Of a DNA stretch of 64,000 bases, positions 8,067 to 16,396 are shown piece after piece. The first letter of the stretch is position 1. The number at the start of each line of letters is the position of its first letter. Position numbers and translations under genes: made by a program. Source of the stretch: Rhodopseudomonas palustris (GTDB lineage Bacteria; Pseudomonadota; Alphaproteobacteria; Rhizobiales; Xanthobacteraceae). The notes under the pieces are model-generated. The model did no database searches. It was not told where the DNA came from and saw nothing but the letters and a program-made list of their open reading frames with translations. The stretch is from contig JACRJB010000067.1 in NCBI GenBank assembly GCA_016215605.1, positions 62,001 through 126,000 on the forward strand. The letters are read 5' to 3'.

Positions 8067-8840
8067 TCAGCGCTCGGCGAAGGCCTTTTCCAGCACGAAG
8101 TCGCCGGCCTCGCCGTGATTGCCTTCCTCGAAACCGAGATCGGCCAGTCGCGTTTTCAGATCGATCATCATCTGGGTCGAGCCGCACAGCATCACGCGGT
8201 CGCGGGCTTTGTCGAGCGACGGCAGGCCGATGTCGGCATGGAGCTGACCGCTGTCCATCAGCTTCGAGATCCGGCCCTCGTGGACGAACGGCTCGCGGGT
8301 GACGGTCGGGTAGTAGATCAGCTTGGCCTTGACGTCGCCGCCGAGGAATTCGTGCTCCTGCAGCGCCGTGACCATCTGCTCGCCGTAGGCCAGCTCGGCG
8401 ATCTGCCGACAGCCGTGCACCAGCACGATCTTCTCGAACCGCTCGTAGGTCTCGGGATCGCGGATGATCGACAGGAACGGCGCGACGCCGGTGCCGGTCG
8501 CGAGCAGATACAGATTCTTGCCCTCGCGCAGATTGTCGATCACCAGCGTGCCGGTCGCCTTGCGGCCGACGATGATGGTGTCGCCCTCTTTGAGGTGCTG
8601 CAGGCGCGAGGTCAGCGGCCCGTTCGGCACCTTGATCGAATAGAACTCCAGCGTCTCTTCGTAGTTCGGGCTCGCCACCGAATAGGCCCGCAGCAGCGGG
8701 CGGCCGTCGACCTTGATGCCGGTCATGGTGAACTCACCGTTGCGGAACCGAAAACCGGAATCGCGGGTGGTGGTGAAGCTGAACAGACGATCGGTCCAAT
8801 GGCGCACGCTGAGAACGCGCTCTTCCATCAAATTGCTCAC
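8067..8840 (-). CDS. fpr: Ferredoxin--NADP(+) reductase
   Basis: The 257-residue FAD enzyme carries RAYSVASPN (FAD-binding RxYS) at about 50-58, KATGTLVI, ATGTGVAPFLSI (NADP-binding) near 115-126, and LCGSTQMM near 218. The bacterial-type length and aromatic-poor C-terminus (EKAFAER) match subclass I bacterial FPRs. It moves electrons between NADPH and ferredoxin or flavodoxin. A GTG start at 8840 is preferred because GAAAGG lies nine bases upstream; the next ATG (8828) has no ribosome site. 6-hydroxynicotinate reductase in E. barkeri uses reduced ferredoxin (EC 1.3.7.1), so this gene may supply that electron flow. No ferredoxin gene is in the cluster. Confidence 0.92.
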   Translation of the reverse strand: MSNLMEERVLSVRHWTDRLFSFTTTRDSGFRFRNGEFTMTGIKVDGRPLLRAYSVASPNYEETLEFYSIKVPNGPLTSRLQHLKEGDTIIVGRKATGTLVIDNLREGKNLYLLATGTGVAPFLSIIRDPETYERFEKIVLVHGCRQIAELAYGEQMVTALQEHEFLGGDVKAKLIYYPTVTREPFVHEGRISKLMDSGQLHADIGLPSLDKARDRVMLCGSTQMMIDLKTRLADLGFEEGNHGEAGDFVLEKAFAER

Positions 8841-8908
8841 GCAACTCGCCCTTTCTCTTCGCGCGGACCATCCCGGCCCGGTTTCGACACGCCGCCGGCT
8901 GCGGCTAA

Positions 8909-8928
8909 TTCATTTGTATACGAATGAA
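8909..8928. promoter_or_regulatory. Palindromic operator upstream of fpr-ena
   Basis: The site TTCATTTGTATACGAATGAA is a 20-base dyad with a single mismatched pair, centred about 78 bases upstream of the fpr start. The same half-site (TTCATTNGTATAC) recurs at 13335 before the 6-hydroxynicotinate reductase gene. Size and symmetry suit a MarR-family dimer, and a MarR gene sits at the end of the cluster. Confidence 0.6.
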
Positions 8929-9035
8929 AATAACGGCGGTTGCGGGCGGCTGTCAACGCGCGATGACGCATACCAATGCGGACATTTCAGGCAGGACGCG
9001 TCGATTTTTCAGGCAGTTACGAGGGAATCGCAGGG

Positions 9036-12000
9036 TCAGTGCGTGCCCTGGTGAGCCCGCAGCCGCGTCACCGCCTGTTCGACTCCGCGCCAGGCCGGCG
9101 CTTGCGGAGCGAACGAGGCGCGCATGTAGTTCACCAGGGCTGCGACCTGCGCATCGCTGAAGCTGTTGCGGAACCCGGGCATGTCGCCGAGGTCCGCTGC
9201 GGCGGGATTGGGAATGCCGTCGAGTATCACTCGGATCAGATTGTCCGGATCGGCGGCATGCACATTGGTGTTGAGCGCCAGCACCGGGCGGACACCGAAC
9301 AGCGTCGGCCCGCTGTCGCTGTGGCAGGACGCGCAGGCGCCCTCGTAGAGCTTGCCGCCGAGCGAATCCAGCGGCCGCAGCGTCGCCGCCGCTTCGGCCT
9401 GCAGCGCCGCGGCGCGTTCGGCCGGTGGCTGTTCGGCGGCCGGCGCGAACGAGGCCAGATAGGTCGCCATCGCGCGGATGTCCGCATCCGGCAACGCGGA
9501 CAGCTGCTCCACCACCGGCGCCATCGGCCCGGCCGCGGTGCCGTGGAACTTCGAGAAGCCGCTGCGCAGATACGAGAACAGTTCGGCCTCGGTCCACGGA
9601 ATCGGCGCGCTGGACAGCGCATTCAGCGCGGGCGCGTGCCAGCCGTCGACCGTGCCGCCGCTCAGATACGAGGTTTGCGCCTTCTCCGCGCCGAGCGCGT
9701 TGCGCGGCGTGTGGCAGGCGCCGCAATGGCCGAGGCTCTCGACCAGATAGGCGCCGCGATTCCATTGCGGCGCCTTGGCCGGGTCGGCCTGCATCTGGCC
9801 GGTGCGCAGGAACAGCATGTTCCAGCCGGCCATCAGCGGCCGGATGTTGAACGGGAACGCCATCCGCGCTTCGGGCGTCGGCGCCTTCACCGGCGCCTGC
9901 GCCATCAGATAGGCGTACAGCGCCTGCAGATCGGTGTCGCTGGTCCGCGTGAAGGAGGCATAGGGAAACGCCGGGTAGAGATGCCGTCCGTCGCGGGCGA
10001 TGCCCTCGCGCATCGCGCGCTCGAACGCCGCGTAGGACCAGCGGCCGATGCCGGTCTCCGGATCGGGCGTGAGGTTGGTGGAGTACACGGTGCCGAACGG
10101 CGTCTCGACCGGCCGACCGCCGGCGTTGGTGACGCCGCCGATCTCGGTGTGGCACACCGCGCAACCGCCGAGCGCGGCGAGCTGCCGTCCGCGCGAGATC
10201 ATCTCGGCGGAGAAGCTCGCCGGATCTGGCGGCGTGATCGGCGCGAGCGCGCCGCGAATCGGCAGCGCCAGCGTCGCCATGCCGAGCGCGCCCGCGATCG
10301 CGGCACCCGCCATCTTGAACCACGACCGCTTCTTCGCCGCCGACGCGGGCGGCGGCGGCAACATCGGATTGCCGAGCGCGGCGCGCACCCGCTCCGGCGT
10401 GAACGGCGGCTCGCGCAGCCGCGCGCCGGTGGCGTCGAAGATCGCATTGGCAATCGCGGCCGCCGACGGCACCGAGGCGGACTCGCCGCTGCCGAGCGGC
10501 GGATCGTTCGGCCGCGGCATCAGCACGACGTTGATGACCGGCACTTCCGGGAAAGTGAGAATCGGGTACGCGCCCCATTCCTTGTCGGCGACCGCGGTGT
10601 CGGTGAAGCTGACCTGTTCCTTCAGCGCCCGGCTGGTGGACTGGATGACGTTGCCGTGGATCTGGTGCTCGACCCCGGCGGGGTTGATCATCAGCCCGGA
10701 ATCCTGCCCGACCACGACGCGCTTCACCGCAACGTCGCCGGTCGCCTTGTTGACCTCGACGTCGGCGACCCAGGCCGACCACGCCGCGCCGTAGCCCGGA
10801 AACTTGGAGTGGACGTAGAGCGCATAGGCGACGCCCTGGCCGCGCACGACGTCGCCTTCGACCACTTGTTGGCGCGGGCCGGTGCGATGCACCCAGCCGG
10901 CGCGTGCGGCGACCTCCTTCACCAGATCGACGGCCCGCGGATCGTGCAGATAGCGCAGCCGATACTCGACCGGATCGACGCCGGCCGCGGCGGCGAGTTC
11001 GTCGATGTAGCTCTCGTGCGCGAACGAGTTCGGCAGCGCCGAGACGCCGCGCAGCCACGACGCGCGCACGATCGGCGCCATGTCGTGCACCTTCACCCGG
11101 ATGTTGTCGTAAGCGTAAGGCGGGATCGCGGTGCGATCGCCCATCTCGAACACCGGATTGTTCGCCGGCACCCGACCTGTGAGTAGCAGCGCCAACGTCG
11201 TCGCCGCATTCGACGGATAGCGCGTCGCGAAATCATAGGCGGCGGGACTGCCATCGGCGTTGAGGCCGCCGGAAATTTCCATCAGTTGCGCCGCGCCTTT
11301 CGGCTCCCAGGCGTGCTCCTGCTCGCGGGTCAGTTGCACCCGCACCGGGCGGCCGACTGCGCGCGACAGCAGCGCCGCGTCGGCGGCGACGTCGTCGGCG
11401 CAGTTGCGGCCGTAGCAGCCGGCGGCCTCGAATCGCAGCACCTCGATGTCCTGCTCGGGTAGGCCGAGCAGTACCGAGAGATCGAGCCGCAGCGGATAGG
11501 GATTCTGCGTCCCCGACCAGACCGTCGCAGCGCCGTCGCGCACGTCCGCCACTGCGCAGGACGGACCGATCGAACCGTGCATCTGATACGGCCAGACATA
11601 GACGCGGTCCATCGGCACGGCGGCATCGGCACGGGCGCGATCGACGTCGCCTCTGTCGTGCAACGTCCGCGTCGTCGCCGGATTGGCGCCGAGCGCGGTG
11701 GCGAGATCGTCGAGATCCGGCAGCGGCGGCGGCGGCTTCCACTCCACCTTCAACACGCGCGCGGCCTCGATCGCCTGCTCCTCGCGCTCGGCGACAACGC
11801 CGATGAAATCGCCCATGCTGACGACGGCGACCACGCCCGGAATATGCGCGACGGAGGCTTCGTCGACACCGATCAGGCTGTGGCCGATGAAGTCGCCGGC
11901 ATCGACGCCCGCATAAGGCGGCCGCACCACGCGGCCGTGCAGCATGCCGGGCACCCGGACGTCGTGCACATAGACGAAGTCGCCGGTCGCCTTGGCGGGA

Positions 12001-12587
12001 ATGTCGGAGCGCGCGATGCGCTGGCCGACGATGCGATGTTCGGTCACCGGCTTGGTCGCGACATCGTCGGCGAGCATCAGGCGGTCGCTGCGGCCCTGCA
12101 GCAGCGATGCGTAGGACACGCCGACATTACTGCGGTCGCGCGGATGCACCACGCCGTCGGTGACGGTGAGTTGCTCCGGCGGCATCTCCAGTTCCTGCGC
12201 CGCCAGCGCGACGAGATGAAGCCGCGCCTGCGCCGCGGCGTTGCGCAGCGGCACCGCCGAGACCTGGATGCTGTCGCTGGCGATCGTCGCGCCCTGGTTC
12301 GGCGTGCCCGAGGTGTGGCCGAGCACCATGGTGACGGCGGCGAACGGGACGTCGAGTTCTTCCGCGACGATCTGCGCCAGCGCGGTGCGGATGCCGGTGC
12401 CGAGATCAACGTGGCCGTTGAAGGCGAGTACCTGCCCTGCATCGTCGAGAAACAGGAACAGGTCGAGCGCGCCGTCGGGCGGCGGCGCCGTCGGCACCAG
12501 CCCTTTGACGTACTGCGAGGGCCGCAGCACCGCGAGAGTGCCGGTGCGAGCCAGAAGGTCGGAAGCGACCGGCGTCGGCTCGCTCAT
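9036..12587 (-). CDS. nicB: Nicotinate dehydrogenase large subunit, molybdopterin domain fused to three cytochrome c domains
   Basis: The 1183-residue protein matches the architecture of Pseudomonas putida NicB (about 1187 residues). Residues 1-720 form a xanthine-oxidase-type molybdopterin domain (GHVDLGTGIRTALAQ, QNPYPLR, EAAGCYGRN, GSGESAS with the catalytic-type Glu). A hydrophobic helix near 735-755 anchors or exports the C-terminal part. Three c-type haem sites follow: CAVCH near 807, CGACH near 952 and CASCH near 1083. With NicA it hydroxylates nicotinate to 6-hydroxynicotinate and passes electrons to the respiratory chain (EC 1.17.2.1). Its ATG overlaps the nicA stop (ATGA). The haem domains must reach the periplasm, whereas the Mo domain has no signal, so topology is an open question for this family. 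Confidence 0.9.
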   Translation of the reverse strand: MSEPTPVASDLLARTGTLAVLRPSQYVKGLVPTAPPPDGALDLFLFLDDAGQVLAFNGHVDLGTGIRTALAQIVAEELDVPFAAVTMVLGHTSGTPNQGATIASDSIQVSAVPLRNAAAQARLHLVALAAQELEMPPEQLTVTDGVVHPRDRSNVGVSYASLLQGRSDRLMLADDVATKPVTEHRIVGQRIARSDIPAKATGDFVYVHDVRVPGMLHGRVVRPPYAGVDAGDFIGHSLIGVDEASVAHIPGVVAVVSMGDFIGVVAEREEQAIEAARVLKVEWKPPPPLPDLDDLATALGANPATTRTLHDRGDVDRARADAAVPMDRVYVWPYQMHGSIGPSCAVADVRDGAATVWSGTQNPYPLRLDLSVLLGLPEQDIEVLRFEAAGCYGRNCADDVAADAALLSRAVGRPVRVQLTREQEHAWEPKGAAQLMEISGGLNADGSPAAYDFATRYPSNAATTLALLLTGRVPANNPVFEMGDRTAIPPYAYDNIRVKVHDMAPIVRASWLRGVSALPNSFAHESYIDELAAAAGVDPVEYRLRYLHDPRAVDLVKEVAARAGWVHRTGPRQQVVEGDVVRGQGVAYALYVHSKFPGYGAAWSAWVADVEVNKATGDVAVKRVVVGQDSGLMINPAGVEHQIHGNVIQSTSRALKEQVSFTDTAVADKEWGAYPILTFPEVPVINVVLMPRPNDPPLGSGESASVPSAAAIANAIFDATGARLREPPFTPERVRAALGNPMLPPPPASAAKKRSWFKMAGAAIAGALGMATLALPIRGALAPITPPDPASFSAEMISRGRQLAALGGCAVCHTEIGGVTNAGGRPVETPFGTVYSTNLTPDPETGIGRWSYAAFERAMREGIARDGRHLYPAFPYASFTRTSDTDLQALYAYLMAQAPVKAPTPEARMAFPFNIRPLMAGWNMLFLRTGQMQADPAKAPQWNRGAYLVESLGHCGACHTPRNALGAEKAQTSYLSGGTVDGWHAPALNALSSAPIPWTEAELFSYLRSGFSKFHGTAAGPMAPVVEQLSALPDADIRAMATYLASFAPAAEQPPAERAAALQAEAAATLRPLDSLGGKLYEGACASCHSDSGPTLFGVRPVLALNTNVHAADPDNLIRVILDGIPNPAAADLGDMPGFRNSFSDAQVAALVNYMRASFAPQAPAWRGVEQAVTRLRAHQGTH

Positions 12588-13114
12588 CGCGGATCACTCG
12601 TCACGGCATCGCCTGGTGCAAGACCATCCGCGAGCGCGTTCAGCCCGGCGGCGGCCATCACGGCGCGCAGGATTTCCACATGCGTGCCGCAGCGGCACAG
12701 ATTGTAGCGCAACGCCTCGCGTACCTGATCGAGCGTCGGCGTGGGATTGCGGGCGAGAAACGCCGCGGTGGTCATGATCATGCCGTTGAGACAATAGCCG
12801 CACTGCGCCGCCTGCGCATCGATGAACGCGGCCTGCACCGGATGCAACGCGGCGGTTCCGCCGAGCCCTTCCAGCGTGGTGATCGACCGCCCCTCGGCGG
12901 TCTTCAGCGTCACCACGCAGGAGCGCGCCGCCACGCCGTCGATCAGCACCGTGCAGGCGCCACATTCGCCGAGGCCGCAGCCGAACTTCGGACCGTTGAG
13001 TCCGAGATCGTTGCGCAGCACGTAGATCAGTCTGGTGTCGCGCGGCAGATCGAAACTGTGCGTAACTCCGTTGACGGTCAGCGCCACGGGATCACTTTTT
13101 TGCGGCGGCGACAT
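12584..13114 (-). CDS. nicA: Nicotinate dehydrogenase small subunit, two [2Fe-2S] clusters
   Basis: The 176-residue protein belongs to the CoxS/IorA-type iron-sulfur subunits. A plant-type ferredoxin motif, FGCGLGECGACTV with a further Cys in ARSCVV, binds the first [2Fe-2S] cluster. A helical domain with QCGYCLNGMI and NLCRCGTH binds the second. It relays electrons from the molybdenum site of NicB. I start it at ATG 13114 (MSPPQKSDPVALTVNG), which gives a short tail before the first beta strand. In-frame codons farther upstream encode an unlikely cysteine-rich extension. It is translationally coupled to nicB and divergent from the 6-hydroxynicotinate reductase operon. Confidence 0.9.
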   Translation of the reverse strand: MSPPQKSDPVALTVNGVTHSFDLPRDTRLIYVLRNDLGLNGPKFGCGLGECGACTVLIDGVAARSCVVTLKTAEGRSITTLEGLGGTAALHPVQAAFIDAQAAQCGYCLNGMIMTTAAFLARNPTPTLDQVREALRYNLCRCGTHVEILRAVMAAAGLNALADGLAPGDAVTSDPR

Positions 13115-13231
13115 GTCAATTGTGCCCTGCAGCAAGCACCGTGCGGCTGTCGACGCAGGCGTCCGAGTGCGCTGCGAACACGATTTGTCTCCGCATATCC
13201 GCTTCCAGGCCGAGGCAGCCGTCCTGTCCTG

Positions 13232-13251
13232 ATTGTTTCTGTACCAACAAT
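13232..13251. promoter_or_regulatory. Second dyad in the nicA/hnr divergent promoter region
   Basis: ATTGTT (13232-13237) and AACAAT (13246-13251) are perfect inverted arms with an eight-base spacer, about 120 bases upstream of nicA. The sequence differs from the TTCATTNGTATAC sites. If functional, nicAB may answer to another regulator. The remaining intergenic sequence from 13115 to 13403 should hold both divergent promoters. Confidence 0.35.
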
Positions 13252-13334
13252 AATCGTCAAGCTGTTTGCACTGCGATGAGGGTTTGTGCAGGTGCTGCCC
13301 ATTCCTTATGCTTGACTTGGATCGGGTCCCGCTT

Positions 13335-13356
13335 TTCATTAGTATACATACAAATG
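13335..13356. promoter_or_regulatory. Operator upstream of 6-hydroxynicotinate reductase
   Basis: The half-site TTCATTAGTATAC at 13335-13347 is followed by ATACAAATG, giving an imperfect dyad about 48 bases before the hnr start. Twelve of the first 13 bases equal the site at 8909. The right arm appears shifted by a four-base insertion relative to that copy. Confidence 0.55.
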
Positions 13357-13403
13357 CGGCGGACGCGACGCGGCGGACCGACCGGAGCGAAGAGCAGAGC
13401 CAC

Positions 13404-14900
13404 ATGGCCGACGAAACCACTGCCGGGACGGACCAGGCCAGCGACGGAAAGATCCGCTGCGATGCTTGTCCGGTGATGTGCTACATCAAGCCCGGCATGA
13501 GCGGCGCCTGCGATCGCTACGCCAATCACAACGGCGATCTGGTCCGCGTCGATCCGCACATCGTGCTCGACCGCGCGCTGGAACACGGCAGCGCCGTGGT
13601 TCCGTTCCATCGCGACGGCTCGTGGGACGGCAAGCTGATCGCGGCCCCCGAAACCTTCGTTACGGCGATCGGCGCCGGCACCACCTATCCGGACTACAAG
13701 CCCGCGCCGTTCATCGTCTCGTCCGAAGTCGACGGCGTCGACATGGTGACCGTCGTCACCGAAGGAATCTTCAGTTACTGCGGCGTCAAGGTGAAGATCG
13801 ACACCGACCGCTTCCTCGGCCCGGAACAGGCGACCGTGCGCGCCGCGGGCGAAGCCGTGGGCCACGTCACCACCTCCGAATACGGCTCGCAGATGCTGTC
13901 GCTCGGCGGCGTGCATCACCTCACCGGCGGCAGCAAGAAGGAAGGCCGCGTCACCTGCGAAGCCCTGCTCGATTTGTGCAACGGCAAGGCGGTCGAACTC
14001 ACGATCGACGGCGGCTCCACCGTCGTGGTGCAGGCCGGACAGGCCCCGATCGTCAACGGCGTCAAGGAAGAGCGGATGCGGGTCGGCTGCGGCTCCGCGA
14101 CGATCGGCATGTTCGCCAAGCAATGGCTCGGCCTGGTCGACGACGTCGTGGTGGTCGACGATCACATCACCGGCGTGTTGTCCGAACATCAGGCCGGCAA
14201 GGTGCTGGACGTTCCCGACACCGGCATCAAGATCAAGGGCCGTCGCTCGACCCCGGGCCGTTACTTCCAGGTCGCCGAGCCCGGCACCGGCTGGGGCGGC
14301 ACCAACATCTCCGATCCGCTGTCGATCCTCGGCCCGTTCGATCGCAAGGTAGCGTGGCCCGGGCTGCGGCTGTACTTCATCTCGACCACCGGCGAACACG
14401 CGGCGTACTACGAGCTGGACGAAACGCTGACGCCGCGCGAAAAGCCGATGCCGGAGGCGCTGGCGGCATTGTCGCAGCGGGTGAAGGACAATTGCGAGCC
14501 GGCGCTCTCCACGGTGCTGTTCATGGCCGGCGCCGGCGGCTCGCTGCGCGCGGGAGTCACCGAAAACCCGGTGCGTCTAACACATTCGGTGAAGGACGCG
14601 CTGACCTACGTCACCTGCGGCGGCGCGCCGGTCTATGTCTATCCCGGCGGCGGCATCACGCTGATGGTCGACGTGACCAAGATGCCGGAGAACGCGTTCG
14701 GCTACGTGCCGACGCCCGCTCTGGTGGCGCCGATCGAATTCACGCTGCGGCTGTCGGACTACGAAGAGCTCGGCGGTCATATGGCCGAAGTCCGGCCGGT
14801 GTCGTCCATCGTCTCGAACGACGGCCTGCAGACCGTCGCGCCGCATTCCGACAACCCATGGCCGCTCGCACCGAATGCGGCCAAACGATTCTTCGGCTGA
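13404..14900 (+). CDS. hnr: 6-hydroxynicotinate reductase
   Basis: The 498-residue protein matches proteins annotated as 6-hydroxynicotinate reductase (EC 1.3.7.1), which reduce 6-hydroxynicotinate to 1,4,5,6-tetrahydro-6-oxonicotinate with reduced ferredoxin. The N-terminus has C-x2-C-x3-C-x9-C (Cys19, 22, 26, 36), suited to an iron-sulfur cluster. The rest is an alpha/beta protein with glycine-rich segments (GGVHHLTGGS, AGAGGSLRAGV). There is no signal peptide. I chose ATG 13404 over an upstream in-frame start because the extension would run through the operator at 13335. The next gene is a UPF0280/ApbE-like protein; I recall that the E. barkeri reductase carries covalently bound flavin, which would make that neighbour meaningful. 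The family assignment relies on recognition plus the flanking nicotinate genes. Confidence 0.82.
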   Translation: MADETTAGTDQASDGKIRCDACPVMCYIKPGMSGACDRYANHNGDLVRVDPHIVLDRALEHGSAVVPFHRDGSWDGKLIAAPETFVTAIGAGTTYPDYKPAPFIVSSEVDGVDMVTVVTEGIFSYCGVKVKIDTDRFLGPEQATVRAAGEAVGHVTTSEYGSQMLSLGGVHHLTGGSKKEGRVTCEALLDLCNGKAVELTIDGGSTVVVQAGQAPIVNGVKEERMRVGCGSATIGMFAKQWLGLVDDVVVVDDHITGVLSEHQAGKVLDVPDTGIKIKGRRSTPGRYFQVAEPGTGWGGTNISDPLSILGPFDRKVAWPGLRLYFISTTGEHAAYYELDETLTPREKPMPEALAALSQRVKDNCEPALSTVLFMAGAGGSLRAGVTENPVRLTHSVKDALTYVTCGGAPVYVYPGGGITLMVDVTKMPENAFGYVPTPALVAPIEFTLRLSDYEELGGHMAEVRPVSSIVSNDGLQTVAPHSDNPWPLAPNAAKRFFG

Positions 14901-14904
14901 TCCG

Positions 14905-15819
14905 ATGGCCGCCCCGCACCTCCTCACCCCGGTTCGAGGACGCGCAGCGCAGGCGGCGATGCTGGCGGACGGCCGCCGGCTGCATCTGCAGGATGGACCG
15001 ATCGACCTGATCATCGAGGCGAGCGGAGATGCCCGCGCCGTCCGGCACGCCTACGCGGCTGCCGCGCAGCGCTTCGCCGGCCTGCTCGATGCGCTGTGCG
15101 CCGAGCTGTCCGCTTTGCGCACGCCGGCGCGAAGCGACATGCCGGCGTTCGGTCATCCGGTGGCGCAGCGCATGGCCGATGCGGTGGCGCCGTTCGCGGG
15201 CGAGATCTTCATCACGCCGATGGCCGCCGTGGCGGGGGCCGTCGCGGACGAGATCCTGAAGGCGCTGATCTGCCCCGGCATCACCCGCGCTTACGTCAAC
15301 AACGGCGGAGATATCGCGCTGCATCTGTCGCAAGGCGCGCGCTTCACCGTGGGGCTGGTCGACCGTCCGGATGAGCCGCGTCTGGTCGGCCGGGCCGAGA
15401 TCGACGCGAACGGCCCGGTGCGCGGCGTCGCCACCAGCGGCTGGCGCGGACGCAGCTTCTCGCTCGGGATCGCCGACGCCGTGACCATACTGGCGCCCAC
15501 CGCCGCGACGGCGGACGCCGCGGCCACCGTGGTCGCCAATGCGGTCGACCTGCCCGGCCATCGCGGCATCGTTCGACAGGCCGCCTGCGAGCTTCAACCG
15601 GACAGCGATCTGGGTACACTGCAAGTCACCCGGCAGGTGCCGCGGCTCGGTGCAACGGATCGGTCCGAGGCGCTGGGCGCCGGCCTGACCATGGCGCGCG
15701 CGCTTCTGTCGCGCGGGCTGATCTGCGCCGCGGCCCTGCATTTGCAGGGAGACTCGGCGAGCGTCGGCTCCGCGACTTTCGTTTCCTTGCAACCACAACA
15801 CGAGCAGCCCGATGCCTGA
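14905..15819 (+). CDS. UPF0280-family protein, ApbE-like fold
   Basis: The 304-residue protein is of the UPF0280 family. The family is related to ApbE, the transferase that attaches FMN from FAD to Thr or Ser of target proteins. Visible blocks are ITPMAAVAGAVADEIL near 108-123, AYVNNGGDIALHL near 131-143, GVATSGWRGRSFSLGIADAV near 174-193, and a TAATADAAATVVANA helix. These correspond in order to ApbE's NGGD-like and TSG-like segments. It starts four bases after hnr, and its last bases overlap the next gene, so the genes are tightly co-transcribed. A role in flavinylating or maturing the reductase is inferred, not shown. The MAAPHL start is used; a longer in-frame start at 14875 would overlap hnr. 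Confidence 0.75.
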   Translation: MAAPHLLTPVRGRAAQAAMLADGRRLHLQDGPIDLIIEASGDARAVRHAYAAAAQRFAGLLDALCAELSALRTPARSDMPAFGHPVAQRMADAVAPFAGEIFITPMAAVAGAVADEILKALICPGITRAYVNNGGDIALHLSQGARFTVGLVDRPDEPRLVGRAEIDANGPVRGVATSGWRGRSFSLGIADAVTILAPTAATADAAATVVANAVDLPGHRGIVRQAACELQPDSDLGTLQVTRQVPRLGATDRSEALGAGLTMARALLSRGLICAAALHLQGDSASVGSATFVSLQPQHEQPDA

Positions 15820-16396
15820 GGTCAAAATCCGCAAGAAGCTCCTGATCACCGAGGAGATCTTCCACGAGGGCGGCCCGGTGGCGGCGACGCCGCGGCGGCG
15901 CGGCGCGATCATCGCGGTGATCGAGAATCCGTTCGCCGGCCGCTACGTTCAGGACATCTCGGGCTTCATGGACGATCTGACGCCGCTCGGCGTGGCGCTG
16001 GCCGGCGAACTGCTGCAGGCGCTCGGCGGCGATGCGAAGGCGATCGACGGCTACGGCAAGGGCGCGATCGTCGGCGCGGACGGCGAGCTGGAGCACGGCG
16101 CGCTGTGGCACGTGCCCGGCGGCTACGCGATGCGCGAGATCCTCGGCGACGCCAAGGCGATCGTGCCCTCGACCAAGAAGGTCGGCGGTCCGGGCACCCG
16201 GCTCGACGTGCCGGTGACCCATGTCAACGCGTCCTACGTGCGCAGCCATTTCGACGCGATGGAAGTCGGCGTGACCGATGCGCCGAAGGCGAACGAGATC
16301 GCGCTCGTGCTAGTAATGAGTTCCGGCCCGCGGGTCCACGCCCGCGTCGGCGGCCTCGCTGCGGCGGACATCAAGGGTGAGGACGGCCTGCGATGA
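15812..16396 (+). CDS. DUF1185 family protein, paralogue A
   Basis: The 194-residue protein belongs to the family labelled amino acid synthesis (PF06684, DUF1185). Signature stretches are KIRKKLLITEEI at the N-terminus, AVIENPFAGRYVQDI near 31-45, GYGKGAIVG near 75-83, YVRSHFDAMEV near 143-153 and the C-terminal ADIKGEDGLR. No transmembrane segment or cofactor motif is visible. It is about half identical to the next gene and of the same length, so the two probably arose by duplication and may form a mixed oligomer. It overlaps UPF0280 at its start and paralogue B at its end by four bases. The reaction is unknown; the operon implies a step in, or maintenance of, nicotinate breakdown. Confidence 0.82.
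   Translation: MPEVKIRKKLLITEEIFHEGGPVAATPRRRGAIIAVIENPFAGRYVQDISGFMDDLTPLGVALAGELLQALGGDAKAIDGYGKGAIVGADGELEHGALWHVPGGYAMREILGDAKAIVPSTKKVGGPGTRLDVPVTHVNASYVRSHFDAMEVGVTDAPKANEIALVLVMSSGPRVHARVGGLAAADIKGEDGLR

Noticed and set aside
8909-13356. Transposon or integron ends formed by the repeated TTCATTNGTATAC sites
   Set aside because: The copies are short, partly degenerate and placed at promoter positions, with no transposase or target duplication; a regulator site is the simpler reading.
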